Part shown: piece after piece, positions 10,379-22,935 of the stretch
Position numbering within the stretch: position 1 is the stretch's first letter
How the letters are laid out: the number at the start of each line of letters is the position of its first letter
NCBI GenBank assembly: GCA_947561715.1
Contig: OX387203.1
Coordinates: 1-64,000, forward strand
DNA length: 64,000 bases
Source: Ascidia mentula
Lineage: Eukaryota; Chordata; Ascidiacea; Phlebobranchia; Ascidiidae
Reading direction: 5' to 3'
Made by a program: the position numbers and the translations under genes
The notes under the pieces: model-generated
The model's input: the letters and a program-made list of their open reading frames with translations, nothing else
Databases searched by the model: none
What the model was told of the DNA's origin: nothing

Positions 10379-10803
10379 TGCGAAACGTGGGCATTAATCT
10401 GATCAAGACGCACACAACATCAACAATTTATCTCCAGTAAATATTATTAAAGTAAGCAATTGTTGAGTCACAATCAGTCATTTTAAGAGTACAAATCAGG
10501 TTTTTTTGCGGCAATGATGATTCAACCATCCGGAGGACGATACTTAACCACAATAACAACAGTAAAATTTGTTCGAAATAGTTTTCATAAAATGACAAAA
10601 ATAAACTTTCGAGCCCAAACCATGACAGACAGAAGTTGGAATTGCAAAATCCAACGCTGCAAGGTAACTGTTCACGCTTCAGTAAGTTTTACCACTGAAA
10701 TTTGGACGTTTTCTATTGAAAAAAAAAATCAGTAGTCGGGCAAAGTCTGACAATACGGCATCAAAAAGACTGTGGTAACCCTGTCGATTCACAAGAAATG
10801 TTG
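10379..10803. other. Upstream region of USP30
   Basis: AT-rich sequence before a hAT insertion. Probably includes the USP30 promoter; no gene or clear motif seen. Confidence 0.5.
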
Positions 10804-10811
10804 GTCAAGGG

Positions 10812-11483
10812 CAGCGGTGCACAACCTGCGACCGTGCGGCCGAGCACATTAATATCAAAATATATGCATTGGCGGCCGTCGTTGCTTCTGAAACTTGTTT
10901 TTAAAGCGGTCTCAAGAGTTAAGCTTTTATTTAAGCCCATTTCCATTTCCGCGTTATACACATTCGTTCTCTATAGCGAGTTGTAACTGCGGTGCAGCTA
11001 CCGCAACCGAGACAAAGCGCAACAATACGGATGATGACGTCATAAAACATTGATAGCATATCGGTGAATTGCCATGTACGCATGTACAGTTGTCAAAAAG
11101 CTAAACAGTGGAATCACTCAGTCATGTCGCTGAAACGCAAAAGGTTGTTACAACAAGAGAAAGGAGCGTTTAATCCCAAATGGGAAGTGGACTATTTTAT
11201 GATGGAGACGTGAACCTATAGTGTGCAAGAACAAGGCAGCCATTGAATAATTCGACATTTCATTACATTGTAATACACGTAATTTGGCAAATTTAAATAA
11301 TAAATAGTGCACATTTTTCAGGTATGGAATCATTTCCATTCCTTTCCAATAATGCTCACGTCAACTTGTCAGAATTATCAGGAGTATATCGTTGGAAAAG
11401 CAGTATATTCAGTGGCGACCGTTAGCACACAGTGGTGTGTGTGTTGCGGCCGGCAATAGTAAAAATAAGGTTGTGCACCCCTG
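10812..11483. mobile_element. Non-autonomous hAT element, 672 bp, perfect 8-bp TSD
   Basis: Terminal inverted repeats CAGCGGTGCACAACCT (10812-10827) and CAGGGGTGCACAACCT (reverse strand, ending at 11483) differ at one of 16 positions. The element is bounded by the perfect 8-bp duplication GTCAAGGG at 10804-10811 and 11484-11491. It has no long frame with transposase features, so it is non-autonomous. CG-rich subterminal sequence lies at both ends. The intact duplication and near-identical termini suggest a fairly recent insertion. Confidence 0.93.
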
Positions 11484-11491
11484 GTCAAGGG

Positions 11492-12107
11492 CTACCTTGG
11501 ACACGATAGCACATTCGCAAAAGTTTCATGTCTCCACCACCCGACAAAGCGTAAATTAAATCATGTCAGCTGAGAAAATTATAATCCAAAGAATCAATTT
11601 ATCAGTGGAACCACGTTTTTTAATTTGTGTATGTAGGGTTATACATCAGGTAGGCTACAGTTAATCAAAATACAGAAGTCGTTGGTTGATTGGATTTACA
11701 ACTACGTATTCTTGAAAAGGCCAATAATTATTTTGCCCAACGTTTGGCAAACACGGACAAATTTTTGTAATGTTTATGCCATCAGGTGGTTGGGGGGGCA
11801 ATATTGTCTTGTGGCAACAGGAGGCTGCTAGACAAAATAATCAATTTTTGGCGAAAAAAATCCCGAAAGTTAAAAAATGATTTGTTTAATTCCTGTGGAA
11901 GGATCCAAGCAGCTATAGTGGCCACGCCCCGATTCAAGAAAGCTTGAATGCGTTAATCCCCCAAACTGTTCAAAAAACAAGCTTCAATTCCATCAATTTG
12001 TTAGTGTACAATTGCCCTTTCGTATATTTGACTTATTAACGCGGGTTTTAAATCTTAACTACAATGTTAATACGGAGTGTATCTTGGCCACAATATACCC
12101 AGTGACA
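11492..12107. other. Intergenic, no gene seen
   Basis: AT-rich sequence without recognisable coding potential or tandem structure. Confidence 0.5.
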
Positions 12108-12235
12108 CCACTGAACTCCTGTAGATCAGTTGATAAAGCGTTTTTAGGCCTGGTTAGCCCACAGGGTCGAGAGCTCACCGGAAGCTTGATTTCTCAGATC
12201 TCGCTCCGCCTTGTCGGGAAAAGTGGTTGATCCAG
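12108..12235 (+). repeat. tRNA-derived SINE-like sequence
   Basis: TAGATCAGTTGATAAAGCG at about 12122-12140 resembles a tRNA A box (TAGCTCAGTTGGTAGAGCG). About 35 nt later GGGTCGAGAGCTC is a weak B box. The spacing is tRNA-like, but the cloverleaf does not close, so this is a SINE head or tRNA relic rather than a tRNA gene. Confidence 0.4.
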
Positions 12236-12799
12236 CTTGGCTGCGAATAAAGCCTGTGAACCTACAATGTTAATACCGTATATTCCGTAGCACATAACAG
12301 AAAGCACTAATTGGTATTTATATCCCATTGGCGAAATTTTATAAACAACGCATTGTTGCGCCGGAACACTAACAGACTTGCAACAAATAGAGCACATAAC
12401 TGTATAGTTAAGGGCTAGAGGGAATGCAGTAATCAAATTAATAGTCGGGTTCGTAATTCTCTAAGGTAATACTGCATCTGTGGGGGGACTGCCTCGATCG
12501 GCCGCTGTTTGCATTTAGTTGAAGGAACACAGATCCCTTAGTCAGCTAATTTACGGTTAGTTGTAAAGTTAATTGGACACAGTTTATTTGGTCTGGCAAA
12601 CACTCACACAGGTATGTTGTCTATCTAACGAGTATTTTGTTGAAACAATATCAGCAACGATTGTGAATCCCAGCAATGCGATTGAACTTTTAAATCAAAT
12701 TTGAATCGAGCTAAAGTTTTGAACTTTTCAGATTCGCTGGTTCTACACAAGCGTTTCAGTTAAATAGAATGTTGCCTAGTGGGAGATCAGAGCTAAATT

Positions 12800-13094
12800 A
12801 TGGAACAACTTTACGACAATTTGTACATCAGTAAGACAGTGGAGCAACCATTAATACTGATACTTCTGTGCTGTTTGATCATTTTCCTGTTCTGTCAAAT
12901 TTCAAAGTAAGTCTACATATTAATGCTTGTTCGTTGAACGCACATGGTTTTTATTTTCTACGGATAGATGCCTACTGTGTGGTTGTAATGACATTCGCAG
13001 GTGCGTTCAAGTTATCCTCGATCCATACGAAACGATGGATCGCGAAACTTGGACTGACAACTTGGAAAAAGGAAACCTTCACAGTTTTATGTAA
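12800..13094 (+). CDS. Unrecognised small single-pass membrane protein, two exons
   Basis: I do not recognise this gene. The ATG at 12800 opens an exon to 12906. A consensus donor (GTAAGT) and a 61-nt intron ending TTTTCTACGGATAG join it in phase to an exon at 12968-13094 (stop TAA 13092-13094), giving 77 residues. The order is: a polar N-terminus (MEQLYDNLYISKTVEQ); one very hydrophobic segment rich in Leu, Ile and Cys (about 17-35); a Cys cluster (CLLCGCND, about 37-44); and an acidic-polar tail with DPYETMDRETW. Unspliced, the frame stops at 12907-12909 inside the donor. Possible membrane-anchored regulator, function unknown. A CTTTTCAG acceptor about 65 nt upstream of the ATG could take a spliced leader or a 5'UTR exon. 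Confidence 0.5.
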
Positions 13095-13321
13095 CTTCGT
13101 CGACGCCAACAAACTTTTTATCATATATTTTGCGTAATACCACCCCGAAAGTTTATTTAATCGTACGTTACTTACAATCTTGATTATGCAGCTGTAAAAA
13201 TTTTCGAATAAAAGCATTTGTGTAAGTTTCATACAACAGTGTGCGACTAAAACTCTTCGGCACTATTGTGACGTCACAATCACTTTACAAGCATGTGATT
13301 TGCATACCATAACGTTCTACT

Positions 13322-16079
13322 TCAGTCCATTTTTAGGTTAATGTAGATGTAGCGGATGAACTTAAGCGAGGCAAAAAAGGAAACAGTTCCTAGGGATAGG
13401 AAAAAGGCATAGCAGGTTAGGATAGAATATCCAAAAAACTCCATAGACTGAACAATTCCTGACATATTTGACCTCCTTATGTAGAAGAAAATGGAATATC
13501 TGGAAAACGTTACATTATCACATTGTGATTTACCTCTTTGCCACACTTACATAAACACGAAAATTCCGGTTGAACCAGCACTGAACACAGACCTCCACCA
13601 CCATCTATGAGAAGCCCACGATAAAGTTTGCAAAAGATTAAAGTATGAATATTTACCTGTAATCCTCACTGCTCAACTGGAAGTAAGTTAGAGCTACAGA
13701 TACACAGGAAGAAACCAAGATCTCAATTGCAAATACAAGCATTAGAACTCCGTACAATGTGTAAACCTCCCTACCCCAAACTGTAGCAAATATGTAATAC
13801 AGCTCCACTGAAACCGCACTAAACAAACAAGTTTTCTAGGTGAATATACAATTTGTTTTTTTGATGAAGATTACCTGAATGGCAAAAAGCCACCAAAGAT
13901 CATGTGACAAAGTGTACTTCTGTACCAAGGCTGTTGCGGGATTTCACGGGCGATGTTTTTTGTACGACATGGGGCATCAAAATCACCCGTTGTATTTTTA
14001 CCCATAATGCCTCCAACAACTGTCAGTGGCAGACCAACCTAATAGAACATTTTGGTTTACAACATTTCCCAAAATACATTAATCTAAAATCATAGATTCA
14101 ATAAACTTTTCTACCATAGCCCAAATGAACATAAGCAGCAATACTGTTGTAAACGGCAGTGCTTGTGTTGAGCCATTCCACCAATGTACAGAGTTAACCA
14201 CACTCCACACAATACAGCATGGACCTGCATAAATAAGAGGGCGTTAAAGGGTTGAACAGCCTTTTAATAATCTCAGACATCTACCTGTAAATAGTGATGA
14301 AGTAAGCATAATATTTGCTACCCAATTGTAACCCTGAAACTTTCTATAATATGAACTTGATACATAACCAGCAATACATGATGTAAGCGCATATAGCAGG
14401 ATAGCAGCAGTGTTAATTGAACCATGTCTGTGGGTCTTAAACATTCCCATCAATGCCATTAGTATTATTCCTAGAAAATATAAGGCATTAGAAGTCTATA
14501 GTTTTTTGGTTGCTGTTACTCAAATACGAGCCTGTTCTAACCAACCTGTTCCAATAGAAAGAAGTTGTGTCCCAACTCCTATAACTGAACAAAACAAAGA
14601 TTTCAGCTTTGGAAACCGGAAAACATCTGCATGAATTATTTTCCAGCCATTATCTTCGTCCCCAAAATCTTCTTCATCATCTGGTCTGACAAACAACGCA
14701 TTGTGATTACTTACTGCCACTGCTGTTCAGAAACAAAATAAAAAACAGAGCTTACTTATTGTATCGCGAAAAGTCACTCCTTAATATTCTTGTCAGGATA
14801 ACAACAACAAATGCCATGAGAAGTGACACAAGTATGACTGAGTTGATGATGGACAACCAATGAATTTCCAAAGATTTTGGGAAAAAGCTTTAAAAAAATC
14901 ACTTTTTTTCTCATATGAACATACTGAAATTGGACACTAATAAATCAGCTGACTTCAATTTGAAACTTCTGAAAGTTTCACATTATTAACTACTGACAGG
15001 AACTTTAGTTTTGCTAAATGGCAAAGTAGTTGTGGAAAAAAGAGTAGTTTTGGATAAAAGAGTATATAAACCCTGAAGAAAAGCGTTGGGTCCAAGATCA
15101 GTGTTTGCAGCATCTTTTGTTCTGATGAAAGTCGATTATATAACAGCCAAAACGTCAATCAAATAAATAGTTTTTTTTTTGCCAGAAGGGCTTGTGAGTT
15201 TATTAAACATTATGCTAGCAGCATCACCAACAAATTATTTGAAAATACATGATTAGTGCTTGCAGTATCTTGGAATTAATGCAGTGCCCAACAATCATTG
15301 CATACAATATATATGTCATGTAAACATAAAGCCAAAATATTACAAGTACTCTTCTAAATTGATTTTAGTAACTACCCACCTGTAATCCTTCAGCAGCTGA
15401 TTTCTTTTATTGGGATCGGCAGGGGTTGCTTCCCACTTCACATCATACATGAAAGTTACCTCCAGTGGAGGATCCACGTCCAGGGAAATTGGATCATAGG
15501 CAGTTGTTGAAACATTTGCTGACACAATCTACAAAGATACTTGCAATTATTATTTCGATATTTTTTTTAATTGAATAAACACCAGGAAGCTGACCCTCTT
15601 ACCTTATTCCCATTGTATTTGAATTGAAATGTTATATGATTATAAAGGTAAAGTTTGTGGACATGAGGAACTGTCAAAAAACTGCTTTCCTCAAATTGTC
15701 CAACAAAACTTCTCATTTGCAATTCATCGGCCACCATTTCAAAGTAGTATAATTCCTCAACAGCTTCACGCATCTTATCCAGTTCGTCTTTAGCCAAACT
15801 AACTGTGCAAAGCTTATTGTTCTGCTCATTTACTTGAAACTTAATCTTATAGAGGGAATAGGCCATCCGATCCCCATCAAGAACTTCTCCCAGTGTCAAT
15901 GACTTGTGCTCAATTTTTTCAGGCCGGCAAACAGGCAAAGAATAATAATGGTAAGTCTCATGAGGGTTAAAATAAGGTCCAACTTTATTGACAAATACTT
16001 CAACTTTATCCCCAACCTTGTAGGATTGCATGGCAGCACATGCAATAATGCACAATGAAAGGACTAAACCTTCCTTCAT
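13322..16079 (-). CDS. TM9SF1: TM9SF1, transmembrane 9 superfamily (nonaspanin) protein
   Basis: Ten minus-strand exons (16079-15603, 15528-15380, 14887-14756, 14709-14546, 14470-14285, 14224-14115, 14038-13875, 13818-13657, 13604-13551, 13499-13322) splice in phase to 591 residues, against about 606 in human. A signal peptide ([16 protein letters not shown]) is followed by the luminal domain with [20 protein letters not shown] and LGEVLDGDR. Nine membrane segments follow, with the [14 protein letters not shown] loop and the [20 protein letters not shown] and ARREIP-type loops typical of the family. The C-terminus ends [12 protein letters not shown], the KxD-type retrieval signal of nonaspanins. 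Family knowledge: endosome/Golgi membrane proteins linked to sorting of transmembrane cargo and to autophagy. The exon 4 acceptor (CAGTAAG) is the weakest junction and was chosen by phase. A second ATG lies 12 nt upstream at 16091. Confidence 0.94.
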
Positions 16080-16091
16080 TTTTCCTATCAA

Positions 16092-16719
16092 CTAGGCTAT
16101 TTGACATAAACAGGTCAACAACGTAGTGCAACAAAGTGTAAAGACTTAAAATCCTAAATTAACCAAAAGCTGCAAACGCAATTATCGTGGAAACAATTAC
16201 ACACAAAAAAAATGTTCGTCACTTATTGTTACAAAACATTTGAAGCGGAACGATCCACGTAAAACAACCTTACGTTAATTTCTTTACGGGAAGTATTCCT
16301 AAAGGAACTTATTACCGAATAAATTTCTGAAAGTATTCAACTTCAATTATTTATTTATTTAAAATCAGATTTACTTCAGGAGCACGATTTGCAACATGAT
16401 ACCGACGCAAATAAATTGTTTTGTTTCTATGGTGGCAAGGAAATAAAAAGTTGTTTTGAAGGGAATTTCTTGAGAAAACAAGATGCACGTTACTGGTCTT
16501 ATTTTATATATTATGAAATAAAGATAATTTGGAAGTTGTTTAGAGCTGGGCCAAATTATCACGAAATGGGAGTAGTCTTGTAGCCCCAAAAATATATTTG
16601 GGAAAAGGACCGTTGCAGAATTTCATGCTTTTTGTAATATATATATAGGCCTAATATATATATTGGTGTTAAATAGGTTTAGGTTAAGAGTTGAAATTTG
16701 CTGTTCATGGTTTTATGAA
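16092..16719. promoter_or_regulatory. Divergent promoter region, TM9SF1 / PDPK1
   Basis: About 630 bp between the divergent starts of TM9SF1 and PDPK1, so a shared or back-to-back promoter is likely. A TATATATATAGGCC tract lies near 16638-16652. No further gene is seen. Confidence 0.5.
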
Positions 16720-18427
16720 ATGTCTGAAAATGGGGAAGAAGCTGGTCAAAGTCCTGAAAAAAGATCACAATCAAAAAAGAAACGCAGGGAAGACTTTAGA
16801 TTTGGTCCAACTTTAGGTGAGGGTTCTTACTCAACTGTTGTTCTTGCTTGTGAAATTGCTACTGGGAGGGAGTTTGCCATTAAGATACTTCAGAAGAGGC
16901 ACATTATAAAAGAGAAAAAAATACCACAGGTAATAAGTACGTGTTTAAAAAAAAGTAAAAAAATTAACCAATGTTTTTAGGTTGAAAGGGAGAAGAAGGT
17001 GTTAAGTCGTCTGGATCATCCTTTCTTTGTCCAACTATATTTTACATTTCAAGATACAGAAAGACTTTACTTTGGTTTAAGTGTTGCACGCAAAGGAGAG
17101 CTTAGAGAGAAGATTAAACAACTTGGTTCGATTTCAAATTCAAGTTTTTGTTTTCAAAATTTTACTGGAATTTATTTTGCAGGAAAATTCAATTTAGAAT
17201 GCGCACAATTTTACTCTGCCCAAATTGTGGATGCTCTTTGCTACCTTCACTCACTTAATATCGTGCACAGGGATTTAAAACCAGAGAATATTCTTTTCAA
17301 TGACAAACTGCAAATACAAATTACTGATTTTGGAACTGCCAAAGAAATACCTGCTGATGAATCAGCTGACGTTCCTAGAACTTCATCATTTGTTGGGACA
17401 GCCCAGTATGTTTCTCCAGAATTGTTAAATGACAAGCAAATTTGTTCTTCATCAGACTTGTGGGCCTTGGGTTGCATAATTTATCAAATGTTAGTTGGGA
17501 ATTACCCTTTTCAAGCTCCAAATGAGTATTTAACATTTCAACAAATAATAGCCTGCAAGTATAATTTTCCTGATAGTTTTGATGTGGATGCAAAAGACTT
17601 GATTGCACGCCTTCTTCAACTGGACCCAATGCAAAGGCTGGGATGTGCTGCTTGTGGGGGGTATGATGCATTAAAAACACACAAATATTTCACTGGGACC
17701 AAGTGGGAGAAGCTGGCTGTGATGGACCCACCAACACAAATGCTGTCATTCTCCCAGGACAGTTCCGATGATGATGCTGAGGATATCTCGGGAGTTATTG
17801 ATGACTTCGAGCAATCATCATTCATTGATGATTTTAAAAGACAAATTTCCGAAAGTGAAACAAAGCAAAAAGGGGTAAGAATATTTAATGCAAGAAAAAT
17901 TTATAAAATAAAAAAAAAACTTTTAGTCACTTGAAGAACTCCCACAAAGCGACCCTGAGGACATCGGTGGGTTTGGATTGCCGATTAATTTGCCCAACCC
18001 AGATAGAGAAAAATGGCTGAAGAAACAACAAATATCAGAATGGGATTACTTTGCAAAAGGAAAACTTATTCTAAAAAGAGGTTGACAAAATGTTTGTTAG
18101 TTATGGAACTTGTTGTTGAACATAATCAGTTGTAGGTTCAACTATACTGCTTTCACAGGGCAATTAGAAAAGAAACGTGGGTTTTCTATCAAACTTCGTG
18201 AATTCCTTCTGACTGAAGGCCCAAAGCTTATTTACATTGACCCACACACAATGGAAGTGAAAGGGGAAATACCTTGGTCACATGACATGCGAACTGAGCC
18301 TAAGTCTTTTCGCGTTTTCCTCATCCGCACTCCAAACAGAACATATCACCTCATCGACAAGAGCAACAACGCAATTAAGTGGTGCAAAAAAATTGAAGAA
18401 ATTAAGAAGCATTACTTCAAAAGTTGA
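16720..18427 (+). CDS. PDPK1: PDPK1, 3-phosphoinositide-dependent protein kinase 1
   Basis: AGC kinase that phosphorylates the activation loop of AKT, S6K, SGK and PKC downstream of PI3K. Exons 16720-16929, 16981-17125, 17183-17874, 17927-18080 and 18159-18427 give 489 residues. Kinase domain: glycine loop GEGSYST (33-39), Lys55, HRDLKPEN (Asp149), DFGTAK (Asp167), activation-loop TSSFVGTAQYVSPE with Ser187 at the autophosphorylated position, and SSDLWALGCIIYQ. An acidic linker follows, then the C-terminal PH domain with LTEGPKLIYIDP and KGEIPW, which binds phosphoinositides. The start is the first in-frame ATG. The 57-nt segment 17126-17182 reads open but breaks the alignment between LG and FNLECAQFY. 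It is best treated as a short intron with a weak donor (GTTCGA). Confidence 0.95.
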
Positions 18428-21400
18428 ACAAGTTTGTTTTGCATGTGTAGGTAATTAATTTATCATAAGAGACAAAGTGGCTCCCATGTTGCTACATGGA
18501 ACAATTTTGTGTATTTATTACAATCAGATGGTGCTTTCAAGCAGATTTCTGATTCTTTAATAATTTATTATTGCTATGATTGTGTGTGTCATCACTTTAC
18601 TGTGTGTGTCATATGTGCGACTGTTGGTAAATTACAAAATGAGGCAAATCGCGTGTTCGTGTTCATGTTCATGTTGGTCATGGAAAAACGCTAAAATTAC
18701 TCATCAAGCCATGTACTAAACCACCGTCTACATTTCTCTTTCGCTTCTCTGCTGCAACGCGGTTGCATTGTGACGTCATAATAGTTTGGAGAATGCCGCT
18801 CATCAACATTAGTATTTTGTCCTTTCGACCGTCTGTTCGCCCTTAGCTGGGGCCACGTGGTCTCACGTTGTCGAGATGCTTCCAAAATTTGTTTGTGACG
18901 TAACTTAAGGGCAAGGTGACCCGAGGCAAGTCCACTGGGCCGTTGCTGACCACGTGGATATCGCGTGGGAATGTCATACCCGGAAGTGGTCTCTGCACTG
19001 CGGGAGATCCTCGGGAACACGCAAGGTGGCGCTGTTATTAACTTGTGAGCTTGTCGTGACGTGCTTGTGTCACGTGATAGAGCGAGGCTTGTTGTTTTCA
19101 AGCTGTGATCCCAAAAGTGGCGAACAGCCACGTGGTGGTGCCAACGAGCTTCATTTATGTTTCTGAACCGGACGAAAACGTTGAAATTTGTTTATTTTAT
19201 TGTATGTTGACATTTACCGTTTATCCGAAGATTCCATTGCTTGGGAACATTTAAAAACTGTCCTCTCATCCGGTTCGTTGCAAATATTTCCATAGCGATA
19301 TTTTGGATCGGAATAGTTTTGAATTCCGCGATTACAGCTGGTCGATACCGATGAACGGCATTCTTTTCAACAAAGAAAATAACAAATAACCAATTATAGA
19401 AGAACGAACAAGGTTGTTACCTGGTAACCCGGTTTCTTCTCGTTTGCTCAGCAGTTTCTTTCTTTTCGACCAAACTGTATTACTGCGCCACCTAACCGAA
19501 TATCTTGACGACAAATCATTTCGCAAGGTGGCGTTATTTTGGTTTCTTGGTTCCACAAGTGGATGGTGTGAATTCGGCGCTGTTCTCATTGAAACGAACG
19601 ACATGATTATTGCATAAAAACAAATATATTGTGTACTTGTAGAGGTAAGGTTAAAGTATATGATTGATTCGATCCACCTGGAACATGAAAATTTAAAAAT
19701 AGATTAAGCCACAAATACTAATGTGATGACCAACTCCCCATAGAAACCACTAACAAATAACCTATTCTTGCGTGGTAAGACCGGTAAACTACAAACGATT
19801 GCGACAGCGCAGCCACAATGGAGCCCATTGTAAAAACACTACTGTACATGGAATAGTCGGTTTGTTGTTGTATGTGCGGTTAATATTGGGCATGTTGCCA
19901 TAGACTCGCAGTCACCGAATTCCCAGATAGTTGCGGGGCAGATATTTCCAACAATTATTTTATCTGTATTTTTACGATAATTAGGCTATGCAAAACAATG
20001 GAGTAAGCTTCTAAAAAAGGTAAAACTATTTTCCTGACATTCACGAAGAATAATATAAACGAAATAATATATTCTTATTAACGTAACATAAAAAGCTTCA
20101 AGTAATATAGATACAATATCTTTTAATGTCACCACATCATATACGACCACGCTACACATGGAAACAAAAATATACTGCGTACTTTTTTTGTTTTTTATAC
20201 TGTTACGTCACAAGCAAAACAAAGAATAAACGACAGATCTGCTCGCTTGTCAAAGTCTGTATGTAGCATGTACATCTGATCAACGCTTGTGTAACTATAC
20301 GATTAAAGCACTTAAATCAACATTAAGTGTCATTGTTCTGTGGTAAATATTGCATCAAATATATATGATAGCACTTCAACACTTTGCTATGACGATAAGT
20401 TGTCTAAACAACAATAAAGAGCTTCGTAACCGCATCTAAAATCGTTCCTGAATTACACCCTTTATTGTCCAGCACATTTTGTTATTGTTTTGTTGTTTAT
20501 GAAATGCTTTGCAATTATACAATGACCAAAATTTTGACAATTTTTGTTTCTAACACAAAGCAAGAGTTGCCAGATTCAACCACACAACTAAATCTGTCGT
20601 TTAAAATTTACCTCAACTTATTTATCCTGTCCTTGTTAAAAAAACTTGTCCCTTTCAGCACTGGTTTTTAGGAGGTAATTTATGAGGAACGCTTTTCCAC
20701 AGGGGAGGCTTTTCAATGACCTATTGTTACAGGTAAGCAAACAAAATACCGTCCGTCGTATGACTAAAGGCTCAATATATTGTCCCCGTCACTTTTCTGT
20801 TTGCTATCCAGACATCAAATGGCAACTTTCTGTTCACGAAAAATATGTGACCAACCAAATTTGTAATCCTTCTGTTAAACCGGCAGCTTTACCAAAACCC
20901 CACAAACGTTATTAGCATTCATTCAGTCGAACGCAGGATATAATGATAGTTTTAGGGCCAATTTAACGAACTTGCGATGCGGAACACCAAGAACCATTGT
21001 CACGTCACAAAACTGTAAAAGGTTAAAACAAGTTCAATGATTTCTCAGTTTTACATGCACAAAGCCAACAGGCAATAAAAGTGAAAAAGGTATTTTACTA
21101 TCTTTATTCAAACAAGCTCCAAACCAGCACAGGTAACTACAAAAGCTTCATCGGCCCTCACTCTGGCAGAGCAGCGACGCAGCAACAAATAGACAGGCTG
21201 ATAATATGCCTCGTTCGAACGCAAAATCGCCCCTACCTCTGCAGCTATATCCTATTGCGCACTCGCACAATTGAAGGGCTTCGTCGAGTGGACGGCTTCC
21301 ACCTTCAGCCACTTATAACAGGCAGCTGTAATTCTGCCCTCAAACTTACTTTACCTTGAAAATACAACAAAATATATTGATAATCAATCAAGGTATCATT

Positions 21401-21660
21401 GACCAATTTGCAAACACCATTGGAAAAAAGAAGAGTTCCTTAAAAAGTGGAATAGTTTAAAGAATCAAGTAATTTTTTTTTCTTCAGGATAATTTTTTTT
21501 ATTTGATTGCAGTGGAGACCCATTGTATTTTGCACAAGTAAGAGGCAACTTTTACAGTGAAATACACATGTATTTTGTGATAACAGTAATATACAAAACT
21601 ACGAAACATTGCACAGAGAAAAACAATAACACTGGCATTCGATGGAACGAAGAAAATCAA
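18428..21660. other. Intergenic, 3.2 kb, no gene established
   Basis: Contains the presumed 3'UTR of PDPK1, a GC-richer stretch around 18700-19170 and AT-rich DNA. A possible coding start at 20682 (MRNAFPQGRLFNDLLLQ followed by a GTAAGC donor) has no convincing continuation. No RNA gene or element with clear ends was seen. Confidence 0.5.
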
Positions 21661-22935
21661 CTAGAGTTTGTTGTTTAATCCGCAGTCAATATATTTGTAA
21701 GTCTGCAATGAATCCTGCTCTGAATGTTGTAAGTACGAAGTGGTTTGTGTTGCTCTACAAAATAGTATTGAGAAACAAGTTTACTAAATAGAATGGTGAT
21801 GCTTACGACAGTCGAATGATGATATCATGAACTTTCCTCTTCGGGTTTGTACAGAGATCCCTAAAACACATGGCATGCATTCAGATACACCCATTGTGAT
21901 GCAACAAAGGGTCACATGACAGGTATTTACTCAGCAAATAAGTCATAAAAACTTACACAATAAAATCAAGTTGATTTTCTTTGTTAAATTTCAGAACCAC
22001 TTCAATATCAACTGGAGATTGGACTTGCCTAGCAGATAATGTAAGTGGGGATGACTTAAGATGACCGGTACCAACTGATACCTATGCAAAGTTTGCATAA
22101 TTTATTCTATGTTGGTCAAAACATAAATAGGTAAAAAACATTCTTTACCACACTTACTCGATCAAAAAAAGCCTCCACATCAATATGGGAAATTTGTACA
22201 TCAAAAAAATTGGTGTTGGAAACATTAAAACGATTCTGAAAGTGCAAAATTTGTTAATGATTGTTGCAACTTTCCACATAAAAAAGCATACTGTGAGGAC
22301 AATAATTGCAGATGAAATATTTTTCTGCAAGGAAACATTGTAATCCACAATTTTGTCCTCTGTTATTGTAACTGCACGGGGGAGAAGAAAAAACAAAACA
22401 AGTCCACAGAGAAGGAGGCAAATCACAATCGCCAGCAGAACATAAAACTTCCTACAAAAATTTGATTATTATTGCATCCATTTTCTCATGCATTTTTAAA
22501 AAATTACGTTCTGGATGGTTTCAATCTTCGGTCATTGTACGGAATTAGTGCCACCAATTCATCCTCTTGTTCTGTTAATAATAATTGTTATATAACAGAG
22601 TAAAAAACAACCAAAATGATGCAACTGAGCAATCTTTTGGATCAGGTTTGTAGACAAAAGAAAATTAAAAATAATATGAAAACTTTTTTTAAACCTTTGG
22701 CAATTCTTCCCGTCCCATTACAGGTTGGGCAAGTCCTGCCATCTTTTCCACTAAACTCAACATAACTGAAATCTTCAACATCTAAACAAGAAAACTTTAC
22801 ATTTGATTGAAAATGGCGTAAATGCCACCACCAACTTGTTTCATTTGCTTCAGAAATAGTTCCATAATTTCTGTTAGCCCCATTTAGGTCTGCTGTACCA
22901 TCATTCACCGGCGCTGCTATTTTCTTTTTAAACAT
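21661..22935 (-). CDS. TMEM106: TMEM106 family lysosomal type II membrane protein (TMEM106B-like)
   Basis: Seven minus-strand exons, 22935-22695, 22571-22508, 22451-22292, 22235-22158, 22081-21957, 21860-21807 and 21754-21661, join in phase to 271 residues (human TMEM106B has 274). The N-terminal cytosolic part contains YVEFSGKDGRTCPTCNGTGRI with the CxxC pair, then ELVALIPYNDRRLKP. One transmembrane segment (FYVLLAIVICLLLCGLVLFF) is followed by FLLPRAV. The luminal LEA-like domain includes the Asn-rich NVS sequons and DLCTNP, and it ends with SEQDSLQTYKYIDCG. Family knowledge: TMEM106B controls lysosome size, acidification and transport, and its luminal domain forms amyloid in aged human brain. 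The final exon is short and easy to miss, but its phase and sequence match the family. Confidence 0.9.

Noticed and set aside
20682..20910. Possible small gene starting MRNAFPQGRLFNDLLLQ with a GTAAGC donor
   Set aside because: The best downstream acceptor gives only about 12 more residues before a stop, and there is no domain or hydrophobic pattern to support it.
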